DNA from: CAVVZJ01 sp963752755 | Lineage (GTDB): Bacteria; Planctomycetota; Planctomycetia; Isosphaerales; Isosphaeraceae | DNA length: 64,000 bases | Assembly: GCA_963752755.1 (NCBI GenBank) | Contig: CAVVZJ010000003.1 | Span: forward strand, 62,001 to 126,000 | Reading direction: 5' to 3' | Shown here: piece after piece, positions 24,957 through 34,911 of the stretch | Position numbering within the stretch: position 1 is the first letter of the stretch | Layout: each line of letters begins with the position of its first letter | The notes under the pieces: model-generated | Databases searched by the model: none | What the model was told of the DNA's origin: nothing | The model's input: only the letters and a program-made list of their open reading frames with translations | Program-made: the position numbers and the translations under genes

Positions 24957-26252
24957 ATGGCCGACTTCCGAAAACGTGGGAAAAACTGGTATTACCGATT
25001 CGTTGATGCCGACGGCCGCCGGGTGGAGCGGAAGGGATGCCCCGACCGCCGCGCGACCGAGGAAATGGCCCGAGAGGCGGAAACGCACGCCGCCCGAACC
25101 CGGGCCGGTCTGATCGACCCCAAGGCCGACGGCCTACCGCCGCCACGAGGCCCGACCGCTGGCCGAACACCTGGCCGATTGTCGGGCCGACCTGATCGCC
25201 AAGGGGAACACGGCCAAGCATGCCGCGTCTGAGCCGACCGCGCCCGCCGGGTGGCCGCCCTCGTCGTGCGGTGCCAGGCTGGCGGACATCGAGCGCCCCG
25301 AAGAAAGCCCGGAAAGCCGACCGGGTGAAGGCGGACGCCGCCTTGTCCCGATCGCCTGGCCGACGCCCGGTTGTCGGACCTGACCCCGGACCGTGTGCAA
25401 GCCGCCCTGGCCGCGCTCCGATCCGCCGGCCGATCGTTGGCGAGCCTGCAACCATCACCGGGCGGGCGATCCGGTCGTTCTCCCGATGGTGCCACGCCGC
25501 CGGCCGGACGGCCAGAGGACGCCTTGCGGGGGGTGTCCGGGTTCAACGCCAATGAGGACCGCCGCCACGATCGCCGGACGCTGGCGGTTGACGAGCTGCG
25601 CCGGCTGATCGACGCCGCCCACCGGGGAGCCCCCTACCGACCGATGACCGGCCCGGCCCGCGCCCTCTGCTACCGCCTGGCCGTCGCCTCGGGGCTTCGC
25701 TATTCCGGAGCTGGCGAGCATCACCCCCGCCTCGTTCGCCCTCGGGGACGATCCCACGGTGACACTGACGGCCGCCTACGCGAAGAACGGCCAGGCCGCC
25801 ACCCTACCGCTTCCCGCCGACCTGGCCGACGACCTGGCCCCGTTCCTGGCCGCCTGCCCCCCGAGGCCCCCGTCTTCCCGCTGCCCGACAAGGGGGCCGC
25901 GATGCTCCGCGCCGACCTGGCCGCCGCCGGCATCCCCTACCGGGACGCCTCGGGGCTGGTCTTCGACTTCCACTCCCTCCGCTGCCAGCTTGCCACCCTG
26001 GCCGACGCCGCCGGGGTGTCGCCCCGCGTCGTGCAACGGATGATGCGGCACTCGACCTTGGAGTTGACCGGCCGTTACACCCGCCCCCGGATGCACGACC
26101 TGGCCGGCGCCACGGCCGCCTTGCCGACCCTACGCCCCGAGGCCCCCGACCGGGAGCCGAAGGCCGCCACCGGAACGGATGGACAACCCATCGGAGATCC
26201 CTTTGCCCCACATTTGCCCCATACGGAGGGGACGGATCGGGCCGGATTCTGA
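24957..26252 (+). pseudogene. Tyrosine recombinase (integrase), frameshifted
   Basis: The product starts MADFRKRGKNWYYRFVDADG (Arm-type DNA-binding domain), then LTPDRVQAALAALRSAG and IRSFSRWCHAAGRTA (core-binding domain). The catalytic domain has Arg in VASGLRYSELASI, the Lys strand in LTAAYAKNGQAATLPL, HSLRCQLATLAD (HxxR), MMRHSTLELTGRYTRP (His and Tyr nucleophile). All residues of the R-K-HxxR-H-Y set survive, but about five base shifts between 25130 and 25890 split the gene. It lies 110 bases from the tRNA attachment site, and the C-terminal tail reaches within 110 bases of attR. Given the error pattern in the window, the true gene is probably intact. Confidence 0.8.
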
Positions 26253-26361
26253 CGCATGCTGACGGAAGCACGGAAACACAAAACCCGCCGCCGATGAATC
26301 GTAACCCCTTGCCAGTGTCGGGGTTTGACGCTTCGGGGCGGTCAGTGTCGGCTGTTGTCGG

Positions 26362-26411
26362 AAGTAGCGGCGACAGGACTCGAACCTGTGACCTGCGGGT
26401 TATGAATCCGC
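26362..26411. repeat. Attachment-site repeat inside tRNA-Met (attR)
   Basis: Exact 50-bp copy of 13799-13848. It starts three bases beyond the tRNA 3' end and runs to the first base of the anticodon stem, which is the usual cross-over zone for tyrosine recombinases using tRNA genes. Confidence 0.9.
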
Positions 26412-26438
26412 TGCTCTGACCACCTGAGCTACGCCGCC
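26365..26438 (-). tRNA. tRNA-Met (anticodon CAT), elongator type
   Basis: A 74-nt cloverleaf on the minus strand. The acceptor stem is GGCGGCG with CGCCGCT, the D arm GCTC/GAGC, the anticodon arm GCGGA-TTCATAA-CCCGC with CAT at 26402-26404, the variable loop AGGTC, and the T arm ACAGG-TTCGAGT-CCTGT. The discriminator is A and CCA is not encoded. The last anticodon-stem pair is an A.C mismatch. An elongator Met identity is favoured over tRNA-Ile2 by its body, but CAT alone cannot exclude Ile2. Confidence 0.93.
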
Positions 26439-26501
26439 TGCATCGATGGAAAGGGGAAGTCACTCGGAGAGACTGGGACTCCGCGTATTGAGGAAAGTCA
26501 T

Positions 26502-26530
26502 AGTATAGCGGCCGAGGTGGGACCTTTCAA
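26502..26530 (-). promoter_or_regulatory. Strong promoter for tRNA-Met
   Basis: On the minus strand TTGAAA (26530-26525) and TATACT (26507-26502) have a 17-bp spacer. The -10 lies about 63 bases from the tRNA 5' end. Confidence 0.75.
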
Positions 26531-26753
26531 CGGAACCGACGAGGGCTCTCCAGTTTTCACGCGGCTGCTTGCAGAGACTTGTCGAGAACGTTGAACTCGA
26601 CGAAGGTGGGTAAACCGAGTCGTTGAAGGGGAGTGACTGGGAATGGGAAGAAGCCGACTAGCCGGTGGCCGGCTTGATCCAGTTTAATGGAAGAGTGTGC
26701 AAATCCGCCCCCGAGCGTCGGGGAATTCTCCGAGATGCCCCCAGGTTGACATC

Positions 26754-28430
26754 ATGGCCACGCAATATATCTTCACAATCGAAAACCTGACGAAGGTTTA
26801 CGGCAAGAAGGAAGTCCTCGGCAACATCTGGCTGGCCTTCTATCCCGGGGCGAAGATCGGTGTACTCGGCGGTAACGGGGCGGGCAAGAGCTCCCTCTTA
26901 CGCATCATGGCGGGCTGGGATACCGACTTTGTCGGTACGGCCCGACCGGCTGCCGGGGTCTCCATTGGCTATTTGCCACAGGAACCCAGCCTCGATCCAT
27001 CGAAGGACGTACGCGGGAATGTTGAGGAGGCCGTGGCCCCGATGAGAGCGCGGCTGGAACGCTTCAACGAAATCAGCACGCGACTCGGCGAAGGGCCCGA
27101 TGCCGACGCGATGGATCGCTTGCTGGAGGAGCAGGCCGACATTCAGGATGCCATCGAGGCCGGTAATGGCTGGGAGCTGGATCGCCAGCTCGAGATCGCC
27201 ATGGACGCCATGCGGCTGCCACCGGGTGAGGCCGACGTCTCGACGCTCTCTGGCGGCGAGCGGCGTCGGGTCGCCCTCTGCAAGCTTCTGCTGGAACGGC
27301 CCGATATCCTGCTGCTCGATGAGCCCACGAACCACCTCGACGCCGAGAGCGTCGCCTGGCTAGAGCGGCACCTGCACGAGTATCCCGGCACCGTCGTCGC
27401 CGTGACCCACGACCGCTACTTCCTCGACAACGTCGCCGGCTGGATCCTCGAACTCGACCGCGGCCGCGGCATTCCCTGGGAGGGGAATTATTCGTCTTGG
27501 TTGAACCAGAAGAAGTCGCGGCTCGAACTGGAGGAGAAGCAGGAATCGGCCCGCCAGAAGACCCTCGAACGCGAGTTGGAATGGGTCCGGATGGCGCCTC
27601 GAGCGAGGGTGGCCAAGAACAAGGCCCGGCTCCAGCGCTATGAACAACTCGCCGCGGAGCAGGCGGACCGTCGTGACGAGGCGGTCACCATCCAGATCCC
27701 GCCCGGCCCCCACCTGGGAACGCTTGTCGTCGAGGCGAACGATGTCGCGAAGGGCTTCGGCGATCGGGTCCTCTTCGAAGGGCTGAACTTCCGACTGCCC
27801 CCCGGCGGGATCGTCGGCGTGATCGGTCCCAACGGTGCCGGTAAGACAACGCTCTTCAAAATGATTGTCGGCCAGGAGAAGCCGGACTCAGGTGAGCTCC
27901 GCATTGGCGAGAGCGTGGTGGTTTCCTACGTGGATCAGTCACGCGAGTCACTTCAGCCCGAGAACACGGTCTTTCAGGAGATCAGCGGCGGTCTGGATCA
28001 GGTTGCCCTCGGCAAGCGGAAGGTCCCCTCGCGGGCCTATGTCTCCTGGTTCAACTTCCGAGGGCCGGATCAGGAGAAGAAGGTCGGCAAGCTTTCCGGT
28101 GGCGAGCGCAACCGCGTCCATCTCGCCAAGCTGCTCAAGAGCGGTGGCAATCTCCTCCTGCTCGACGAGCCGACGAATGACCTCGACGTGGATACCCTCC
28201 GCGCCCTCGAAGAGGCCCTGATCGACTTTGCCGGTTGCGCGGTGGTCATCAGCCACGACCGCTGGTTCCTCGACAGGATTGCCACCCATATCCTCGCCTT
28301 CGAAGGAGACAGCCGCGTCGTCTGGTGCGAGGGTAACTTCCAGACCTATGAGGATCAGCGACGGGAACGCCTCGGAATCGAGGCGGATCAGCCGCACCGG
28401 ATTCGCTATAAGTCCTTGACCCGATCGTGA
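26754..28430 (+). CDS. ettA: ABC-F ATPase, energy-dependent translational throttle EttA
   Basis: 558 residues from ATG 26754, matching the ~555-residue EttA family. Two ABC domains without membrane segments are present. Walker A is in VLGGNGAGKSSLL (residues ~38-50) and VIGPNGAGKTTLF (~360). Signature motifs LSGGERRRVALC and LSGGERNRVHLA, and Walker B LLLDEPTNHLDAESV and LLLDEPTNDLDVDTL follow. The linker region between them (RMAPRARVAKNKARLQRYEQ) is the P-site tRNA interaction motif. EttA sits at the ribosomal E-site and gates entry into elongation according to the ATP/ADP ratio. Confidence 0.95.
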   Translation: MATQYIFTIENLTKVYGKKEVLGNIWLAFYPGAKIGVLGGNGAGKSSLLRIMAGWDTDFVGTARPAAGVSIGYLPQEPSLDPSKDVRGNVEEAVAPMRARLERFNEISTRLGEGPDADAMDRLLEEQADIQDAIEAGNGWELDRQLEIAMDAMRLPPGEADVSTLSGGERRRVALCKLLLERPDILLLDEPTNHLDAESVAWLERHLHEYPGTVVAVTHDRYFLDNVAGWILELDRGRGIPWEGNYSSWLNQKKSRLELEEKQESARQKTLERELEWVRMAPRARVAKNKARLQRYEQLAAEQADRRDEAVTIQIPPGPHLGTLVVEANDVAKGFGDRVLFEGLNFRLPPGGIVGVIGPNGAGKTTLFKMIVGQEKPDSGELRIGESVVVSYVDQSRESLQPENTVFQEISGGLDQVALGKRKVPSRAYVSWFNFRGPDQEKKVGKLSGGERNRVHLAKLLKSGGNLLLLDEPTNDLDVDTLRALEEALIDFAGCAVVISHDRWFLDRIATHILAFEGDSRVVWCEGNFQTYEDQRRERLGIEADQPHRIRYKSLTRS

Positions 28431-28505
28431 GCCGGTGGATCACCAAGGGGGGAGGCACGCTGGCCTCTCTCCACCCGGTCCATTGGTCAGTCACAGAGGA
28501 CCCCC

Positions 28506-29300
28506 GTGAGTCGAACCTCTCCCGATTCCTACGGCCTCCGTTGCGAACAAGCCGACGGAGTTGTTCGCCTGGTTCTCGACCGGCCGCAGAGCCGCAATTC
28601 CCTCTCACTGGGGTTGATCCTAAAGCTCGACGCGGCGATGGACCGGATCGCCGCCGATCCGACCGCACGAGTCGTTCTGATCGCCGCCGAGGGGCCAGTC
28701 TTCTGCTCGGGCCACGACCTCAATGAGCTGGCGCACCTTGACGAAGACGTGGCCGGCTCCCTTTTCGAAGCCTGCTCGCGATGGATGCTCAAGCTCCGGA
28801 CGATACCGCAGCCGGTAATTGCCCGGGTCCAGGGGCACGCCGTGGCGGCCGGCTGTCAGCTCGTCGCGGCCTGCGATCTGGCTGTCGCGGCGACGAGCGC
28901 GACGTTCAGCACGCCCGGTGTCAAGATCGGACTCTTCTGTGGCACGCCGATGGTGCCCCTCGTGCGGGTCGTCCCCGCGAAGGCTGCACTGGAGATGCTG
29001 CTGACGGGGTTACCGATCCCGGCACAGCGAGCCTGCGAGGTCGGCCTTGTCAATCACGTGGTCCCGGACGAGCAGTTGGACCGAGCGATCGAGGAACTCG
29101 TCGGCGCCATCCTCGTCTCCAGTCCGGCGGTCATCGCCGGGGGCAAAGCCGCCTTTTACCAAGGGCTCGGGCTGGACGAACGCTCGGCCTACGAGCAGGC
29201 CACCGCTTTCATGACCGAGGCCGCGACCCGCCCCGAAGCCCGGGAAGGGATCGCGGCGTTCCTGGAAAAGCGATCGCCACACTGGCCCGGCGTGGGCTGA
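28506..29300 (+). CDS. Enoyl-CoA hydratase/isomerase family protein
   Basis: 264 residues from GTG 28506. The crotonase fold is clear from VVRLVLDRPQSRNSLSL, LIAAEGPVFCSGHDLNELAH (CoA-binding oxyanion) and VIARVQGHAVAAGCQLVAACDLAVAA, with GLFCGTPMVPLVRVV following. The catalytic glutamate pair of true hydratases is not obvious, so it is closer to ECHDC3-like proteins. It is followed after 45 bases by a phosphate acyltransferase, suggesting a role in short-chain acyl-CoA use. Confidence 0.85.
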   Translation: MSRTSPDSYGLRCEQADGVVRLVLDRPQSRNSLSLGLILKLDAAMDRIAADPTARVVLIAAEGPVFCSGHDLNELAHLDEDVAGSLFEACSRWMLKLRTIPQPVIARVQGHAVAAGCQLVAACDLAVAATSATFSTPGVKIGLFCGTPMVPLVRVVPAKAALEMLLTGLPIPAQRACEVGLVNHVVPDEQLDRAIEELVGAILVSSPAVIAGGKAAFYQGLGLDERSAYEQATAFMTEAATRPEAREGIAAFLEKRSPHWPGVG

Positions 29301-29345
29301 TGAGGCCGTACCGTCGAGACAGGCCCCGACCCGGGGAAGCACCGC

Positions 29346-30284
29346 ATGTTCTCGTCTGACTTCGACGATCCGAAGGACGTTCTGCCCGACTTCGATCGCC
29401 TGCGACGCGAAGCCGATGCTCGGGGTGAGAACGTGCCGGTCGTCGCCGTTGGCGGCGACGAACTGACCGTCCTGGAGGCGCTCCGGATCGCGGCTGATCG
29501 CGGCTGGATCGCTCCTAACTTGACGGGCACCGAAGCCAAAATCCGTGAGGTGGCCGTCGCGAACGGCATTGACCTGACGGGCTTCACGATTCACGACACG
29601 GACGACCCCGCCGCAACGGCGGTCGCCCTCTGCCGCGAGGGACACGCGGCGGCGATGATGAAGGGCCGAATCGCGACGCCCGACCTCCTGCACGCCATTC
29701 TCCGGCCCGAGATTGGCCTGCGATCGGGCCGGGTGATCTGCCAGGTCGTCTTGATGGAGATTCCGCGCGATCATCGGCGGTTCTTGATGTCCGATACCGG
29801 CATCATGATCCGGCCACGGCTGGAGTCGAAGATCGGCATCCTGCGGAATACGCTGGAACTCGCCCGTACGCTCGGCCTGTTCGAGCCGCGGATCGCGATG
29901 ATGACAGCGAGCGAGTCGGTTCATCCGTCGATGCCTGAAACCTATGACGCTGCGGAAGTCCAGCGACGCGCCGATACTGGCGAATTCCCCGGCTGTGTCG
30001 TCCAGGGCCCGCTCTCCTTCGACCTCGCCTACAACGCCCGATCGGCCGGTAAGAAGCGGGTCGAGGGGCCGGTGGTCGGCGCCGCGGACGCGATGATCTT
30101 CCCGGACCTCACCTCGGCCAACTTGACCGTCAAGGCGATCATGTACACCGCCGACTGCCGGTTCGGCGGCATCCTGATGGGTACCACCCATCCCATCGTT
30201 TTTATGTCCCGCGCCGACACGACGGAAACCCGTCTCAATTCGATCGCTTTGGCGCTCACACGGATCAAGGACAGGCTGCCTTGA
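29346..30284 (+). CDS. Phosphate acetyl/butyryltransferase family protein
   Basis: 312 residues. Pta/Ptb-fold motifs are GTEAKIREVAVANGIDLTGF, AAAMMKGRIATPDLLHAIL, RRFLMSDTGIMIRP and VQGPLSFDLAYNARSAGKK, ending in PIVFMSRADTTETRLNSIAL. It would exchange CoA and phosphate on acetyl or butyryl groups. Its position after an enoyl-CoA hydratase homologue fits a butyrate-type or propionate-type pathway, but no kinase (Buk/AckA) is in the window. Confidence 0.88.
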   Translation: MFSSDFDDPKDVLPDFDRLRREADARGENVPVVAVGGDELTVLEALRIAADRGWIAPNLTGTEAKIREVAVANGIDLTGFTIHDTDDPAATAVALCREGHAAAMMKGRIATPDLLHAILRPEIGLRSGRVICQVVLMEIPRDHRRFLMSDTGIMIRPRLESKIGILRNTLELARTLGLFEPRIAMMTASESVHPSMPETYDAAEVQRRADTGEFPGCVVQGPLSFDLAYNARSAGKKRVEGPVVGAADAMIFPDLTSANLTVKAIMYTADCRFGGILMGTTHPIVFMSRADTTETRLNSIALALTRIKDRLP

Positions 30285-30365
30285 TGGAGGAGATCAGATC
30301 AGAGAAGCACGCGATCGCCATGGTTCAGCCAGCATGGCTCACTATTTCGACAAACATTCAGCCAG

Positions 30366-33300
30366 TCAATTCTTGATGTCCGAACCGACGTTTTCCGGGG
30401 CCGGAGCCGGGGTGGGCGCGGTTGGTCGGGCGAGCTTCGGGTTCTCCCGATCGAGTCCGAGCGGGGCATGGCCGGAACTGACCTCGCGGAGCCGTTGACG
30501 ATAACGGTCGTAAAGCAGGGTATGCTTGCTCTCGGGCGTCAACGGCTTGCCACTAATAAAAAACGCCTTGATCGTCGTCGTCGCCCGGAGCAGGTGGCCG
30601 GCGGTGATCACGACGTTGGCCCGCTTGCCGATGTCGAGCGAGCCGAGCTCGTCGCCGGCCCCGAGGAGCTGGGCCGGATAGAGGGTGACTGCCTTGATCG
30701 CCTCATCCTCGGGCAAACCGAAGGCGACGGCGGTCGCCGCCTCGTAGGGAAGGTTCCGCGCCGAGGTCGCCTGGTCCGGCCCCTGACCGATCGAACGGAT
30801 CGCGAGGCGAACCCCGGCCACGTGCAGCTTCGCGGCATTGGCAAACGGGGCATCATACGGATCTGTTGCCTCCAGAGGCAGGCGTAGCGAGCCGGAGATG
30901 ATGACAGGGACGTTCGCTTCTTTGAGGGCATTCGCCACTTTCCACGCCTCCGCGCCGCCGCTGATGATCGCCTTCAGCTTCAGCTCCCGGGCGATCATCG
31001 AGCGCATCAAGGATTTCCCGATCACGCTCGGCCCGGAAGACAACCGGCTTCTCACCGCGGGCGTAGGGAATGAGGGCTTCGAGACGCGGATCGGGGGTCG
31101 GCTCCGGCACTTTTCCTTCGCGAGCGGCCTGGAGCAAGCGGTGATATTGAATCGCCAGCCGAAACTGCTTCTGAATCTCATCGAGGCGTTGGTCACGGCG
31201 TTCGTTTGGATTGCGGCCGCCGAAACGGGAGCGGGAGCCGTCGGGGCTGGGGGGATTGTAGGTCGGGATGTTGACGTTCAGCGCCACGCGATCCACACGA
31301 ACCATCTCGCGAGGGACCCAGCCGGCGAGATCGACAAGGCAACCCTGGCCGGAGATCGTGCCGCCGGTCGGCTGGACGTAGGCAGCGAGGATACCGTTGG
31401 CTCGCGTCACGGGAATGACGGTGCTATCGGGGTGCAACGCCGTGCTCACGCGCAGCTCGGGCTGGAACGGCGCGGAGTCGGCGAAGTCCTGCGTCTCCGG
31501 AAGGCTACCGATCTCGAAGAGACCAAGCAAGCTGCCGGCATCGACCATGCCCGGCCAGACGTCAAGGCCGTGCGCATCAATTGTCAGCGCATTCTCGGGG
31601 ACCTCCGTCTCTGCTCCGCCGATCGCCGCGATGTGTCCGTCGGCGATGACGAGTGTCCCTCCTCGGATCTCGGGACCACTGACTGTGTGCAGCGTGGCGC
31701 CGACGATCGCATAAACCCCGTCCGGCCTCGCGGTGACCTCCAGTACACGGTCACGGACCTCGGCCGGCGATGTCGGCAATCGGCCGTCATCCTTCCTCGT
31801 ATCGAGCCGACTCTCGGGCTCCCGTCTCTGGAACCAGACCTCGCCGTCGATCAGGGCAAGCTGGCAGCGGGCGAAGCTGTCGAACGGATGGGCGTTGAAC
31901 AAAGCGATGTCGGCATCCTTGCCAACCTCCAGCGAGCCGAGCCGGTGTTCCAGACCAAGTTCGCGAGCTGGATTGAGGGTGATCATCGCCAGGGCCTGCT
32001 GCTCGGATACGCCGCCATACTTGATCATCTTGGCGGCCTCGAGATACAGATGGCGGACCAGTTCGTCGCTATCGCTCTTGATGCAGACCTGAGCCCCGGC
32101 CTCCGTGAGCAATGCGGCGTTGAATGGAATCGCATCGAAGGCCTCGACCTTGTAGGCCCACCAGTCGGAGAAGGTCGAGGCGCTGGCGCCATGCATCGCA
32201 ATCTCGGCGGCGACCTTGTACCCCTCCAGCACGTGCTGGAGCGACTGCACGCGAATGCCAAATCGCTCGGCGAGACGCAGCAGCATCAAGATTTCATCAC
32301 TCCGGTAACAGTGACAGTGAATCTTGATCGAGCCGTCGAGGATGCGAGCCAGAGCTTCGAGCCGCAAGTCGCGACGCAAGGGTGGGACCTTCTCGCCGCG
32401 GGCGACGGCCTCCTCGTGTTCCTGCCTCGCCTCGGCATAGGCTCGCCCTTCGAGGAAGGCCCGCTCGATGGTGGCCTCGACGCCCATCCGGGTGTTCGGG
32501 AAACGGTCGCGACGTCGGGTTACATTCTCACCGAGGGCAAACTTCACGCCCTGCGGCCGGCTCCCGTCGCGAAGGATCAGGTCGCGGCCCGCCTGACCAT
32601 GCTTGAGCTTGATGATCACATCCTGACCGCCGATGGCGTCGGCCGAACCGTGCAGCAATCGAGCGGTGGTCGTGCCACCGGCGAGGGCGCGGAAGATCGT
32701 GGGGTCGTCGCCGTCCACGACATCACGGACACGGACCTCGGGCACAATCGAGAGGCTCATCTCGTTAACACCACCAGAAATCGCCATGTGCGAATGTGTA
32801 TCGATGATCCCGGGCATCGCGACCAAGCCGGTTGCCTCGATGACCGTCACACCCTCGGGAGCCTCCAGATCGGTCCCGATCGCGGCGATCTTGCCGTCGC
32901 GGACCAGAATCGATCCCCGCGGGATGTTGCCGGCAGGGCCGACGGTCAGGAGCGTGGCATCCTTGATGTAAACATTACCGCCGGTCTGGATGGAAGGCTC
33001 GCGGTCCTCCTCCAACTCGCTAGCCACGTCTACGAATGGCGTGTCCGGCGGCTGGTCCTCCAGGTAGGGCTTCGACGTCGGCCGCTCCGGAATGTCTGCG
33101 GTTTTCGGTTTGTCGCCCGGCTCTCGGGGGGAGTCTGGCGCTGTGGGCTTTGACTCCGAAATTGTGCCAGACTTCTCGGTCGAATCAGGCTGCACGGCCG
33201 GGGGTTCCTCGGCCGAGGTCTTCACCGCCTCGGCTTTTTCCTTGTCGTCGTCTCCGTCCCTCGGCTTCTTCTTCGCGGCCTCCTTGATCTGCTTTTCGTA

Positions 33301-34749
33301 GTCGAACTTCAATCCGTCGGCAAACACGTAACGAACCTTCGCCTTCGGGTCGCCGTAGTCGGCAGTGAGGACGACGACATGCCCGAGCTTGCGAGGTTCG
33401 ATTGTCCCCAGGCGACTGCCGAGTCCGGCGATCTCGGCGGCCTGTCGGGTGAGAGCATCAACGGCTCGCTCGGCGGGCAGGCCGTGGCTGATGGCCTTGC
33501 GGACCTGTTCGTGGAACTTGTCTGCCTTCTCCAGTCCCTCCGAGGAGAAGGCGAACGGCAATCCGGCCTCGGCGAGCTTGCCGGCCACTGTGACGCGCTC
33601 TTCCCACTTCTCCTTGCGATTGACGAGGACGCGGAGCGGGTCGAGTCGATCGTCGGCCTTCTTCTTGCGATACTCCGCCTCGTCGGGGACCTTCGGCTCC
33701 TCGGGGAAATCGACGCGGAGAACGACCGGAGCGTTACGCGACTTTAACTCGTCGGCCACCCGGTCGGCCTCCCGGCCACCCACGATGACCGCCGACGTAC
33801 CGAACTCGGAGGCGAGGTCGAGGGCCCGGAGGATCTCGTCTCGGGAGTTGGCCTCCCACCAGGTCGGGATGGCCTTGGTCCGGGCGGCGTGCAGGGCCTT
33901 CAACGCCGGGTCGCGGGCGGGATGGGCTCCGCCAGATCGCTCGTAGAATCGCCAGGATTCGTTATCATATTCGGCATCGAGCATAGCCTGGCGCAAGTGG
34001 GCGACGGCGCCCATCAGCGACATCGGGTATTCGATCGTCGTATTCTGGAAGCGCCGGCGAACGGTGACGGGATCTTCGTCCGGTCCCGGCGGGGGAGGCG
34101 GATCGAAGGGGGGACGCACGCTGATATGAAGGGCCACCGGCGACTTGACCAGAATCTCCCGACGTGGCAGGCCACTCAGGCTCACCAGGGCGCTCTGCCC
34201 GGTCGCGATCGCGCCGCCGGGGGCGGCGAGGAGGTCGGTGAAGCCGAGTTGGCGGCGCTGCGCAATCAGGTCCGCGGCGAGGTCGATGTCGGTAGCGACC
34301 TCGTACTCGGGGGTCAAACCGTTGCGGTTATCGGTCGGGGTCCGCGGCAGGGCGAACTCGCCATAGGGAATCTTGCGGCCGGGCCCAGTCTCGGAACGCT
34401 CGCGCGATTTCGGCGCGCCGACGACGTGGTAGAGGTCGATGAACCCGGGATAGACGACCAGGCCCTTGCCATCGATCACCTCGGCGTCGGCGGGGATGGC
34501 GACCTCGTCGGCCGATCCGACCGACTCGATTACCCCGTGACGGATGACGACCGTGCCCTCGTCGATCGTGGACTCGGCATTGACGAAGACCTTCGCCCCC
34601 CGGATCGCGTAGGCGACGGGCTGGTAGTCGGGCCGGAGGTCCGTGTCATCCGAACGGAGCGGGAGCGTCGAGGCGGACAGAACCGTGAGGGTCGTCGCCA
34701 CGATCAAAGCCGGGCAGCGACCGCCCGGATTCTTCGACACGGCAAACAT
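30366..34749 (-). CDS. Giant secreted three-module amidohydrolase-family protein, one frameshift
   Basis: About 1460 residues with a signal-like start (LIVATTLTVLSASTLPLRSD). Module 1 (residues ~45-470) has AYAIRGAKVFVNAESTIDEG and VVYPGFIDLYH, where the first His of the HxH metal site is Tyr-shifted (DLYH). A Lys/Glu/Pro-rich linker (~483-576) leads to module 2, with DTHSHMAISGG (HxH, ~648), KIHCHCYRSDE and LQHVLEGYK as metal ligands. Module 3 starts AIVGATLHTVSGPEIRGG and has DVWPGMVDAGS instead of HxH. Only module 2 looks catalytically complete. A +1 base at about 31009 shifts the last ~210 residues, which continue AIISGGAEAWKVANALKEAN to the stop at 30366. Periplasmic or extracellular hydrolase of cyclic amides or peptides; substrate unknown. 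Confidence 0.8.
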
Positions 34750-34911
34750 TCTCGAGTCTCCGGGAGGATCGAGCAGGGAGAAGCCGGATCGGCGACCGGG
34801 GCTTTACTCCTCGCTTTCCGCGCGTTCCACTCTTACCATCCACGGGAACGGTGCTCAAGGGTCCAATGCCATCTCCCGTACGGATATCCGCTTTCCTGAG
34901 AGGTTTGCACG

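Larger units (their letters stand above)
13799..26411. mobile_element. 12.6-kb integrative element in tRNA-Met(CAT), satellite-like, with type IIG restriction-modification cargo
   Basis: The 50 bases at 13799-13848 are repeated exactly at 26362-26411, where they form the 3' half of an intact tRNA-Met gene. Repeat unit to repeat unit is 12,563 bp. The tyrosine recombinase gene lies directly beside the tRNA, as in classical tRNA-integrated elements. Between the repeats are a small HTH protein, a coiled-coil membrane protein, a type IIG restriction-modification gene, a winged-helix protein, two AlpA/excisionase-like HTH proteins, an AAA helicase, a CHC2-Toprim primase, a small acidic protein, a Cro/CI-like HTH protein and the integrase. 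No capsid, portal, tail or conjugation genes are seen. The replication set suggests a phage-satellite-like or plasmid-like element. Confidence 0.88.

Noticed and set aside
30838..33153. Long plus-strand frame (771 codons) opposite the amidohydrolase gene
   Set aside because: It is the antisense shadow of a strongly supported minus-strand gene and has no motif of its own; high GC makes long antisense frames common.
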